A DNA stretch of 5,883 nt from Chitinophagales bacterium (GCA_020629595.1 JAHDDA010000175.1:1-5883), one strand, 5' to 3'; counted from the stretch's first letter, positions 1-5,571 are shown. The notes: generated by a model not told the origin, from the sequence alone. Made by a program: numbers and translations.

Positions 1-100
1 TTGTAAATAAGTAATAACAAAACTCGAGGGTTTTTTGTGTTTTAGGGACTTTTTTTGGGTTTATTCCATTTCATTTAAGAAATAGGTAAGTGGGTTAAAC

Positions 101-115
101 TGAATGATTTTTGAA
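101..115 (+). repeat. Direct repeat copy 1 (TGAATGATTTTTGAA)
   Basis: This 15-nt sequence recurs exactly and in the same orientation at 743-757. With flanking bases the similarity runs over about 23 nt (94-116 against 736-758, roughly 20 matches). The two copies lie outside the array of palindromic elements at 175-707, one on each side. They may mark the edges of a larger repeated unit, or be two copies of another dispersed repeat. Confidence 0.6.
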
Positions 116-155
116 CTTCCGTTGCTGTGTGCGTCAGTCATAGACATAACGGAGG
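116..155. repeat. Imperfect stem-loop
   Basis: Bases 116-123 (CTTCCGTT) pair with 148-155 (AACGGAGG) as eight pairs including one G-T wobble, around a 24-nt loop. The loop contains TGTGCGTCAG. A GCATTTTTT tract follows at 157-164, so a weak plus-strand terminator is possible, but the loop is large and the stem short. It sits directly after direct repeat copy 1. Confidence 0.35.
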
Positions 156-174
156 GCATTTTTTAGCTTCAAGT

Positions 175-187
175 ATATAGCAATCAT
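175..187 (+). repeat. Boundary motif copy 1 (ATATAGCAATCAT)
   Basis: First of three same-orientation copies of the 13-nt pattern ATATAGCMRTNAT (175-187, 564-576, 695-707). This copy stands at the left end of the first hairpin unit. Ten of the 13 positions are the same in all three copies. The role is unknown. Confidence 0.5.
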
Positions 188-252
188 ACTACAAAACAAT
201 CCACCACCGAGAATACATTTGGCAATGACTTAAATGTAAGGCTATGAAAGTT

Positions 253-303
253 TTGGTCAGAAGACCAAAACAGGTGTTTTCCTCTGCTGTGTCTTCTGAC
301 CAA
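253..303. repeat. Core palindrome of unit 1
   Basis: The arm at 253-265 (TTGGTCAGAAGAC) is the exact reverse complement of 291-303 (GTCTTCTGACCAA), 13 bp. The left arm is also part of its own smaller palindrome: TTTTGGTC-AGAA-GACCAAAA at 251-270. The loop holds a further perfect hairpin, AAAACA/TGTTTT at 267-272 and 275-280. The DNA can therefore fold either as one long stem or as separate small ones. The same design and the same 51-nt span recur at 611-661. Confidence 0.85.
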
Positions 304-345
304 CAGGCATTTAGCTGAAATTTACTGTTTTTTTATCAAAATAAC

Positions 346-355
346 TTTCAGCCTT
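346..355 (+). repeat. Target-site duplication, left copy (TTTCAGCCTT)
   Basis: A perfect 10-bp direct repeat with 517-526. Each copy touches the outer end of one terminal inverted repeat of the element at 356-516, as expected for a duplication made at insertion. It falls in the right arm of hairpin unit 1. Confidence 0.8.
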
Positions 356-516
356 TAGGGCTTTCTCATAAAAAAATAGTTTTACAAAATATATGGGATT
401 GGGAGTTGCAAACTCCCAAAAGCAATGTGTTTTGCTTGTCGAAGTTTATAACTTCGAGGGTAAAGACTCTGATATTAGGTAAAAAACACGAAACATAATT
501 TTATGAGAAAACCCTA
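356..516. mobile_element. MITE-like non-autonomous insertion, 161 bp
   Basis: The ends are inverted repeats: 356-373 (TAGGGCTTTCTCATAAAA) against 499-516 (TTTTATGAGAAAACCCTA), 17 of 18 positions complementary, with the single mismatch at 361/511. The flanks are a perfect 10-bp direct duplication at 346-355 and 517-526. There is no transposase; the longest stretch with a start codon inside is about 29 codons (393-482). The middle contains three consecutive hairpins (399-457), and 380-385 (TTTTAC) can pair with 479-484, extending the outer stem inward. It would need a transposase supplied from elsewhere. IS families making duplications of about 8-12 bp, such as ISAs1 or IS4, are candidates, but I cannot assign one from the ends alone. 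Alternative: a structured RNA, although the abutting duplication argues strongly for insertion. Confidence 0.8.
399..457. repeat. Three consecutive hairpins inside the MITE-like element
   Basis: Hairpin 1: TTGGGAGTT (399-407) with AACTCCCAA (411-419), 9 bp and a 3-nt loop. Hairpin 2: AAGCAA (420-425) with TTGCTT (432-437), 6 bp and a 6-nt loop. Hairpin 3: TCGAAGTT (439-446) with AACTTCGA (450-457), 8 bp and loop TAT. All three stems are perfect and separated by zero and one base. Arm lengths, loops and the lack of conserved tRNA bases rule out a tRNA cloverleaf. They may be binding or folding signals of the element. Confidence 0.75.
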
Positions 517-526
517 TTTCAGCCTT
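517..526 (+). repeat. Target-site duplication, right copy (TTTCAGCCTT)
   Basis: Identical to 346-355 and directly next to the right terminal inverted repeat. The sequence after it (527-543) is the continuation of the right arm of hairpin unit 1, displaced by the insertion. Confidence 0.8.
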
Positions 527-563
527 ACTTCTATGTCATCGCCATACATTTTTGTCCTATACT

Positions 564-576
564 ATATAGCAGTAAT
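564..576 (+). repeat. Boundary motif copy 2 (ATATAGCAGTAAT)
   Basis: Middle copy of the pattern ATATAGCMRTNAT, located at the junction of hairpin units 1 and 2. It is partly inside the outer stem of unit 2. Confidence 0.5.
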
Positions 577-609
577 GACTAAAGAATTTATGGTCATTTG
601 CATACTTCG

Positions 610-662
610 GTTGGTCAGGAGACCAAGCGAAGAAAAGCGCCTTTGTTGGTCTCTTGACCAAC
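610..662. repeat. Core palindrome of unit 2
   Basis: Bases 610-626 (GTTGGTCAGGAGACCAA) pair with 646-662 (TTGGTCTCTTGACCAAC) over 17 positions; the only non-Watson-Crick pair is G618-T654. Each arm is also a palindrome on its own, TTGGTC-AGGA-GACCAA at 611-626 and TTGGTC-TCTT-GACCAA at 646-661. The loop (627-645) has no resemblance to the loop of unit 1, although both units span exactly 51 nt from first TTGGTC to last GACCAA. Equal spacing with different loops suggests that the arms, not the loop, are what is preserved. Confidence 0.85.
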
Positions 663-694
663 AAAAAACTAACCATAAAATCATTGGTTATTAC

Positions 695-707
695 ATATAG
701 CCGTTAT
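695..707 (+). repeat. Boundary motif copy 3 (ATATAGCCGTTAT)
   Basis: Third copy of ATATAGCMRTNAT, at the right end of hairpin unit 2 and the right limit of the palindromic array. Its CCGTTAT part is the reverse complement of ATAACGG at 146-152 on the other side of the array; this short match could be chance. Confidence 0.45.
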
Positions 708-742
708 CTTAAACTAAAAAGAGATACTGTCGTTGTGTAAAA

Positions 743-757
743 TGAATGATTTTTGAA
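743..757 (+). repeat. Direct repeat copy 2 (TGAATGATTTTTGAA)
   Basis: Exact copy of 101-115, 642 bases further on and in the same orientation. It lies to the right of the palindromic array, so the two copies bracket it. Confidence 0.6.
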
Positions 758-793
758 ACTAAAGTTGAAAGTTTGATTTATATAAAATGGAAA

Positions 794-815
794 TGCGCTG
801 ACGGGCGTCAACGCA
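794..815. repeat. GC-rich hairpin
   Basis: TGCG (794-797) pairs with CGCA (812-815) and TGACG (799-803) with CGTCA (806-810), with one C/A mismatch (798/811) and a GG centre. It is among the most GC-rich spots in the left region. No T run follows on either strand, so it is not a standard terminator. A protein-binding palindrome or a remnant of another repeat are both possible. Confidence 0.5.
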
Positions 816-899
816 CTCCACAAATCTACTCCCATTATGCAATACAAATATAAGTATATTAAGTAATTATATACAAGTTATTTTATATGTTTTTTAGCG

Positions 900-923
900 A
901 AAAAATTGATTTTTATCAATTTT
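900..923 (-). terminator. Intrinsic terminator of the four-gene unit
   Basis: On the minus strand a perfect 9-bp stem, AAAATTGAT with ATCAATTTT (923-915 and 910-902), has an AAAA loop and runs into six T residues (905-900). It begins 18 nt after the stop codon of the AI-2E-family gene. The stem is AT-rich, so it may be weak, but the position is right. Confidence 0.7.
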
Positions 924-940
924 GAATATTTTGAGTTGAT

Positions 941-2050
941 TCATAAGTCACTGGTAAGTGTTTTAACTAGCTTAAATTCACTTAAAAACTCTTTTGCAAC
1001 TACTCTTATTATGGTATAAAATGGAATTGCAATAATCATGCCTCCAACACCAGCTAGTGTACCAGCCACTAGTATTATAATAAATATTTCAAGAGGATGT
1101 GCTTTTACTGAATTTGAGAAAATTATGGGCTGAAGAAATATATTATCTAAAGTTTGCATTAGAGCAAACACTGCTCCAATTTTTAATATTAATGGAAGCA
1201 TTTCAGAAGTGAATTGTAGATCTAAATTAGTAGTGATAGCTACAAATAAGGCAAATGATAAGCCTATAACTGGACCAACGTAAGGTATTATATTGGCTAA
1301 TCCTGCAAAAAAACCAATTAGTAACGCATATTTAACTCCAAAAAACCACATTCCTGAAGTTACAAATAGAGTTACAAAACTCAATTGTGCTAATATTCCA
1401 AAAATATATCTTGTGAGTAGGTTTCTACTTGTGCCAATAACGTTATCAAATCCTTTTTCTAAATCACTTGGTATAAACATAGACGAATACTTATACAATA
1501 ATTCATTATCGGTTAAGAAAAAGAACCAAATAAATGTAACAGCAAATAAGGCTGTAATAATACTAACTATATTTCCGATAAAACCAAATGCAGTACCAAA
1601 TATGCTGAATAGATTTTTAGTATTAAAAAATTCTCGTATTCCATTTTTTATTTGGATGATAGGGTCTTCTTCTCCGGCTAATTGGTATTTTTTTAAAAAT
1701 TCTGAAAATTGATATACGCTACTTTCAACATTTTTAAGTCCTTTGTCAATATCAATACTTGATAAATTATTGAATTGCTCTACAATTAGTGGTACAAATA
1801 AGGCAATGAAAAATGCTAATAAAGTATAAAAACCAGCAATAATAAGTATGGCGCAAATAGCTTTAGGAAGTTTATATTTGCCAAGTTTAACGCTTCGAAG
1901 CATAACCATAATAGGAGTTCCTAACATAGTTAAAAAGGCAGCTGATAAAATGTATGCTACAATGGAACCTAGATAATGCCAAATTACCCAAATTATAAAA
2001 ACAATAATTAAGGCTATAATTACTTTCCAAAAATTATTAATATTGGGCAT
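941..2050 (-). CDS. AI-2E family (YdgG/TqsA/PerM-type) membrane protein
   Basis: A 369-residue integral membrane protein with about eight hydrophobic segments (near residues 10-26, 28-52, 65-93, 152-180, 213-237, 240-273, 283-305 and 320-352), the usual length and layout of the family. Family motifs are clear in the C-terminal half: LANIIPYVGPVIG (251-263), and the block from LDN at 301 through LQP (306-308), HPLE (318-321) and the glycine-rich GTLAGVGGMIIAIP (330-343). The more polar stretch at about 94-145 is the typical soluble loop between segments three and four. Some members export the AI-2 signal and others are Na+/H+ antiporters or have unknown substrates, so the substrate here is open. 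Translation starts at an ATG. It is the last gene of the unit, 60 nt after the EamA-type gene, and a hairpin terminator follows. Confidence 0.93.
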   Translation of the reverse strand: MPNINNFWKVIIALIIVFIIWVIWHYLGSIVAYILSAAFLTMLGTPIMVMLRSVKLGKYKLPKAICAILIIAGFYTLLAFFIALFVPLIVEQFNNLSSIDIDKGLKNVESSVYQFSEFLKKYQLAGEEDPIIQIKNGIREFFNTKNLFSIFGTAFGFIGNIVSIITALFAVTFIWFFFLTDNELLYKYSSMFIPSDLEKGFDNVIGTSRNLLTRYIFGILAQLSFVTLFVTSGMWFFGVKYALLIGFFAGLANIIPYVGPVIGLSFALFVAITTNLDLQFTSEMLPLILKIGAVFALMQTLDNIFLQPIIFSNSVKAHPLEIFIIILVAGTLAGVGGMIIAIPFYTIIRVVAKEFLSEFKLVKTLTSDL

Positions 2051-2110
2051 TAGTTTTAATTTTTACAATTTTATAATCAATTGAGTTGCATTAAAAAGTT
2101 AATTCTAAAG

Positions 2111-3010
2111 TTAGTTATTAAGTTCCTTGTTTTTAAATTTATTTTCTAAAATTGGGTAAATACTTACCGCTAGTATTATAACTATTGCACCAATGTAAAA
2201 GCCAAAGTGCATTTCTTCCGATTCGCCAAAAATTAAATAGGCGAAGATAATGCCGTAAACGGGTTCTAAATTTATGGCTAAAGATACTTCATAAGCCGAA
2301 ATTCTTTTTAATAAATTTACAATTCCTAAAAATGCATAAGTGGTACAAACCCAAGCTAAAACAAGTAACCACAACCAATCAGATTTTGGAATTTGTGTAA
2401 TTGGAGTAAATTGATAACCCATACATAAAAAGAATAAAATAATAGCAATACTCCCTGTAAGCATTTCGGTAAAAGATATAAGTAATGGATGATGTTTTTT
2501 TACAAATTGTTTATTTATTACACCAAATAAAACAGCTGTAAATGCTGAAATTAGTGCATAGGTTATCCCTAAATAATAATTAAATGCAAATTGTGTAATA
2601 ATATATAAACCTGCAATTATAAATAATCCAATAACTACTTCTACCCACCAAATTTTTCGTTTTTCAAAAAGTGGCTCAATAATACTTGTAAATAAAGTTC
2701 CGCTTGCCATACAACCTAAAGTTACCGATACATTTGAAACTTTTACTGCCAAAAAAAAGAAAATCCAATGAATGGCTACAATGATACCTGTTGCTATTAT
2801 TTGTAAAAACGTTTTAGTTGGGATTTTAAAACTGGGTTTTATAAAAAATAAAAGTAAGCCCATTCCTAAAGCTGCAAAACCCATACGCCAAGCTACCAGT
2901 TCAAGTGCTTCAAGGCTTATCAGTTTTCCTAAAATAGCAGTAAATCCGAAAAGTAAAACTATAAAGTGAAGTTGTAAAAAATCTTGTTTTTTTTGGTTTG
3001 ATAGCTTCAT
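2111..3010 (-). CDS. EamA/DMT-superfamily transporter (RhaT/YdcZ-like)
   Basis: A 299-residue protein made of about ten hydrophobic helices in two tandem EamA repeats (roughly residues 14-139 and 147-286), the standard size of drug/metabolite transporters. The second repeat ends with the family's most recognisable motif, NLEPVYGIIFAYLIFGE (247-263). The equivalent place in repeat one reads LFTSIIEPLFEKRK (106-119). Such proteins move small metabolites, amino acids or nucleobases across the inner membrane; the substrate cannot be told from sequence. I start at the ATG at 3010; the codon before it is an in-frame TTG (3013), a less likely start. The ATG overlaps the TGA of the upstream YihY-type gene (TGATG), which suggests translational coupling. 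The C-terminus is a short lysine- and asparagine-rich tail, probably cytoplasmic. Confidence 0.93.
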   Translation of the reverse strand: MKLSNQKKQDFLQLHFIVLLFGFTAILGKLISLEALELVAWRMGFAALGMGLLLFFIKPSFKIPTKTFLQIIATGIIVAIHWIFFFLAVKVSNVSVTLGCMASGTLFTSIIEPLFEKRKIWWVEVVIGLFIIAGLYIITQFAFNYYLGITYALISAFTAVLFGVINKQFVKKHHPLLISFTEMLTGSIAIILFFLCMGYQFTPITQIPKSDWLWLLVLAWVCTTYAFLGIVNLLKRISAYEVSLAINLEPVYGIIFAYLIFGESEEMHFGFYIGAIVIILAVSIYPILENKFKNKELNN

Positions 3011-3852
3011 CAATTTATGTTTCTTTTTTGAAAAATTGTCAACTTTTTACAACTTGCTGTAAATACAGCACCAAGATAAAAAATAAAAGCGGTATAATAA
3101 ATCCAAACTAAGATTGCTACTACTGAACTAGTTGCACTAAATACATTAATCATTTCACTTTTTGCTAAATAAATACTTATTAATCTTTTTCCAATGAAAA
3201 ATAATATTGTTGTAAATATTGCTCCTGAACCCGCAATTTTCCATTTAATATGTGTTTCTGGTAGTATTTTAAATAATATCCAAAACAAAGAAATTGGTCC
3301 AATTATAGGCAACCACCAATTTACAAATTCAAGAAAAAAGAACCTTATATCTGGGAAAATTCGTTGTAGTTCATTTTCTAAACCTAGTAAAATGGTATTA
3401 ACAATTAAAGAAGCCAATAAAACAAATGCCAAACCAAGTATAATAGAAATTGAAACTGCCCTACTGAAAATAACTTCTTTCAATCCACTGCGTTTACTTG
3501 TAATTTGAAAAATTTCATTTAATCCATTTCGCATACTTACAAAAATGGTAGAGGCAATAAAGAGCAGTACAGTTGCACCTACTAAACTTGGACCTAAACC
3601 AATGTTAATTATGCCAATTCTATCCATTACATCATAAATTTCTTGTGCATTGGTATAACCTAATTGACGAGTAAGCTCTTGAAAAACAGTGCTTCTTACA
3701 GAATTTTCGTCTATGAACCTACTAACTACCGAAATAATGATAACCAACATTGGTGGTAGAGAAAATAAAGTATAATATGCTAAAGCCGCGGCTTTGGTGA
3801 ATAAATCGCCTGCAACATAAAGATTATAAAACTCTTTGAAAAATTTTTTCAT
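3010..3852 (-). CDS. YihY/virulence factor BrkB family membrane protein
   Basis: A 280-residue protein with about six hydrophobic segments. Family signatures are present in order: AAALAYYTLFSLPP (21-34) in the first helix, GLNEIF (110-115) matching the usual ALNxxW region, ILPETHIKWKIAGSGAIF (196-213), and NVFSATSSVVAILVWIYY (236-253) followed by LGAVFT (260-265). E. coli YihY was once called RNase BN, but that activity belongs to another protein. The family's function is poorly defined; BrkB of Bordetella was linked to serum resistance. I choose the ATG at 3852; an in-frame TTG at 3867 would add five residues (MIDEI) but is a weaker start. The gap from nadE is 51 nt and contains a 15-nt palindrome. 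The stop overlaps the next gene by one base. Confidence 0.92.
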   Translation of the reverse strand: MKKFFKEFYNLYVAGDLFTKAAALAYYTLFSLPPMLVIIISVVSRFIDENSVRSTVFQELTRQLGYTNAQEIYDVMDRIGIINIGLGPSLVGATVLLFIASTIFVSMRNGLNEIFQITSKRSGLKEVIFSRAVSISIILGLAFVLLASLIVNTILLGLENELQRIFPDIRFFFLEFVNWWLPIIGPISLFWILFKILPETHIKWKIAGSGAIFTTILFFIGKRLISIYLAKSEMINVFSATSSVVAILVWIYYTAFIFYLGAVFTASCKKLTIFQKRNIN

Positions 3853-3872
3853 TATTTCATCTATCAAGTATC

Positions 3873-3887
3873 ATTTAACTGTTAAAT
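3873..3887. repeat. Short perfect palindrome in the nadE-yihY gap
   Basis: ATTTAAC-T-GTTAAAT is a perfect 7-bp inverted repeat around a single T. It lies between the nadE stop and the next start. It could be an operator or a weak RNA stem. In such AT-rich DNA chance is a real alternative. Confidence 0.35.
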
Positions 3888-3903
3888 TCTTACATTTAGC
3901 AAA

Positions 3904-5571
3904 TTAAGAAAGATATTTAGCCACAATCGGCATTCTTCTTCCCATTCCAAATGCTTTGTTAGAAACTCTAATCATTGGAGGTGTTTGGTAACGCTTGTAC
4001 TCATTCCTGTTTACCATTTTTAAAATTCTACGAACCAAATTAGCATCATATCCCATTTTAATTAACTCATTTGGTCCTTGTCGTTTTTCTATATATTGAA
4101 ACAAAATTTCGTCTAAAACATTGTAATCTGGTAAAGAATCTGAGTCTTTTTGATTAGGACGAAGCTCAGCACTTGGTGGTTTGGTAATAATATTTTGTGG
4201 AATTATTTCACCATTTCTATTGCAATATTCTGCAAGGCGGTAAACATCTACTTTATACACATCTCCAATAACTGACAGTCCGCCACACATATCACCGTAA
4301 AGAGTTCCATATCCAACGGCTGCCTCACTTTTGTTAGAAGTGTTCAACAAAATATAACCATGTTTATTCGATAAAGCCATTAATATTAGTCCACGAGAAC
4401 GAGCTTGAATATTTTCTTCGGCAACATTAAAAGCTTTACCTTCAAAATGTGGTTCAAGCATATCTAAAAAAGCATCGTAGGCTGGTTTTATAGCAATATT
4501 TTTAACTGGCGAACCTAAAAGTTCACACATTTTTACCGAATCATTTACCGAATGGTCGGAAGAAAATTGTGAAGGCATCATTACTGACATAACATTTTCT
4601 GCTCCTAGAGCTTCGGCAGCTAATGCCAAAGTTACTGCTGAATCAATGCCGCCCGAAAGTCCTAAAATGGCTTGTTTAAAACCCAATTTTCCAAAATAAT
4701 CACGAATACCCAGAACTATGGCATCGTGAATTAAGGCAATTTTATTTTTAGCCTGCAAATTATCTTCATCTTGAAAATCATTTACTTCTTTTAAATCAAA
4801 ATAGCTAATGTTTTCTTCAAAATAGGGTAGTTCTGCTACTATTTTTCCATTGGCATTTGCAACAACTGAGCCACCATCAAAAACAACTTCGGTGTGTGCG
4901 CCAACTTGGTTGCAATAAAACATTGGTATTTTGTAGCGGTAAACATTTTCTCTTACAATGTTTAATCTATCCTCTGCGTGATTAGCACTAAATGGAGATG
5001 CCGAAACATTAATCATTAAATCAGGTTTTTGCTTAATGAGTTCATCCATTGGACAAATTTCATACAATGGATTGTCATTGCCAATATTCCAAATGTCTTC
5101 ACAAACAGTAAGTGCAATTTTTTTACCTTTAAATTCAATTACTTCAAATTTTTCAACAGGTTCAAAATAACGATATTCATCAAAAATATCGTAAGTTGGT
5201 AAAAGGGCTTTATGAGCAATACCTTCAACCTTGCCATTGTAAATTAAGTATGCTGAATTAAACAAATCTTTTCCTTCTGGAATAGGATTTATGGTTGGCG
5301 AACCAACAATAATCCCAATATTTTCTGACTCTTCTTTTATTTTTTCTAAAACTTCATTGCAACGATTTATGAAATCGGGAAATTCTAAAAAGTCTCGTGG
5401 AGGATAACCACATGTGGCGAGTTCGCTGAAAATAATTAGGTCAGCTTTATTACTTTTTGCCTCATTTATAGCCTCGATAATCTTTTTAGAATTAAGTTCA
5501 AAATTTCCAATGTGGTAGTTAAGTTGTGCTATTGCTATTTTCAAAGTTGAAATTGTATTGATTTTAACCAC
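3904..5571 (-). CDS. nadE: Glutamine-dependent NAD+ synthase
   Basis: Catalyses the last step of NAD+ synthesis, the ATP-dependent amidation of nicotinic acid adenine dinucleotide, taking ammonia from glutamine. The N-terminal nitrilase-type glutaminase domain (about 10-260) shows the Glu-Lys-Cys triad: E50 in FSELATCGYPP, K121 in HKALLPTYDIFDEYRYF, C157 in TVCEDIW. The C-terminal synthetase domain has the ATP pyrophosphatase P-loop LGLSGGIDSAV (303-313), then EENIQARSRG (385-394), LLNTSNKSEAAVGYGTLYGD (408-427) and KPPSAELRPNQKDSDSLPDY (464-483). At 555 residues it is full length for the shorter bacterial two-domain form. No in-frame ATG exists near the N-terminus: the longest frame opens with GTG at 5571, while TTG at 5544 gives the family-typical start MKIAIAQLNYHIG. 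The promoter-like -7 element overlaps the GTG, which favours 5544. Coordinates and residue numbers here use the GTG. It is the first gene of the unit. Confidence 0.96.
   Translation of the reverse strand: MVKINTISTLKIAIAQLNYHIGNFELNSKKIIEAINEAKSNKADLIIFSELATCGYPPRDFLEFPDFINRCNEVLEKIKEESENIGIIVGSPTINPIPEGKDLFNSAYLIYNGKVEGIAHKALLPTYDIFDEYRYFEPVEKFEVIEFKGKKIALTVCEDIWNIGNDNPLYEICPMDELIKQKPDLMINVSASPFSANHAEDRLNIVRENVYRYKIPMFYCNQVGAHTEVVFDGGSVVANANGKIVAELPYFEENISYFDLKEVNDFQDEDNLQAKNKIALIHDAIVLGIRDYFGKLGFKQAILGLSGGIDSAVTLALAAEALGAENVMSVMMPSQFSSDHSVNDSVKMCELLGSPVKNIAIKPAYDAFLDMLEPHFEGKAFNVAEENIQARSRGLILMALSNKHGYILLNTSNKSEAAVGYGTLYGDMCGGLSVIGDVYKVDVYRLAEYCNRNGEIIPQNIITKPPSAELRPNQKDSDSLPDYNVLDEILFQYIEKRQGPNELIKMGYDANLVRRILKMVNRNEYKRYQTPPMIRVSNKAFGMGRRMPIVAKYLS

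Larger units (their letters stand above)
1..174. other. Non-coding AT-rich stretch at the left edge
   Basis: All three plus-strand frames meet a stop within the first dozen bases, and the minus-strand frames contain only very short open stretches, so no gene end is supported here. The sequence is T-rich on the plus strand, with T runs at 31-36 and 51-57 each following or near AGGG. It also holds a short direct repeat (101-115) and a weak stem-loop (116-155), listed separately. I see no promoter or gene that I can name. Confidence 0.6.
175..563. repeat. Long palindromic element, unit 1, interrupted by a MITE-like insertion
   Basis: A large imperfect inverted repeat that contains no credible gene. 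The innermost part is the 51-nt palindrome at 253-303. Directly outside it, 246-252 (GAAAGTT) pairs with 343-349 and 238-243 (AAGGCT) with 350-355, giving 13 pairs with one 2-nt bulge (244-245). A weak side hairpin at 304-327 makes a three-way junction possible. When the insertion (356-516) and one copy of its target duplication are removed, the stem continues: 221-237 then pairs with 527-543 at 13 of 17 positions. Without the inserted DNA the unit would be about 218 nt long. The outer limits are inferred from the ATATAGC boundary motif and are approximate. This is either a non-autonomous mobile element or a folded RNA; the sequence alone does not decide. Confidence 0.6.
562..700. repeat. Long palindromic element, unit 2
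   Basis: A second imperfect inverted repeat built like unit 1 but without an insertion. From outside in: 562-567 (CTATAT) pairs with 695-700. After a 4-nt bulge, 572-594 faces 672-694 with 21 of 23 positions pairing, two of them G-T and two A-A mismatches (583/683 and 586/680). An internal loop of 595-609 and 663-671 follows, then the 17-bp core stem 610-626 with 646-662. The outer arms differ in sequence from those of unit 1, while the core palindrome is shared. Its left end carries the same ATATAGC motif that ends unit 1, so the two units stand in tandem. No transposase or credible gene lies inside. Confidence 0.65.
708..899. other. Non-coding stretch between the repeat array and the operon terminator
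   Basis: No open frame of useful length lies on either strand. The stretch holds direct repeat copy 2 (743-757) and a relatively GC-rich hairpin (794-815). From about 835 it is almost pure A/T up to the terminator. I see no promoter that I would defend. Confidence 0.6.

Noticed and set aside
399..457. tRNA-like cloverleaf
   Set aside because: Three hairpins are present, but stem and loop sizes are wrong, and there is no T-loop sequence or 7-bp acceptor stem.
393..482. A 29-codon frame inside the MITE-like element (ATG 393, stop 480-482)
   Set aside because: It is made almost wholly of the three hairpins and has no ribosome binding site or known homologue, so I do not call a gene.
253..662. 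CRISPR array
   Set aside because: There are only two palindromic cores, about 360 nt apart, with internal inverted repeats and no regular repeat-spacer pattern or cas gene.
503..700. A 65-codon plus-strand open frame
   Set aside because: It starts inside the right inverted repeat of the MITE-like element, runs across the displaced hairpin arm and the core palindrome of unit 2, and has no homology I recognise. The repeats explain the open frame.
146..707. Integron gene cassette with attC sites (ATAACGG at 146-152, CCGTTAT at 701-707)
   Set aside because: The cores do not fit the canonical RYYYAAC / GTTRRRY pair, no integrase is present, and the match is only seven bases. The cassette-like idea is kept only as a hypothesis for the boundary motif.
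1293..1712. A plus-strand open frame opposite the AI-2E-family gene
   Set aside because: It is antisense to a clear family member with all its motifs and has a biased lysine/asparagine-rich composition, so it is a shadow. The shorter plus-strand frames at 2772-2969 and 3194-3508 are rejected for the same reason.
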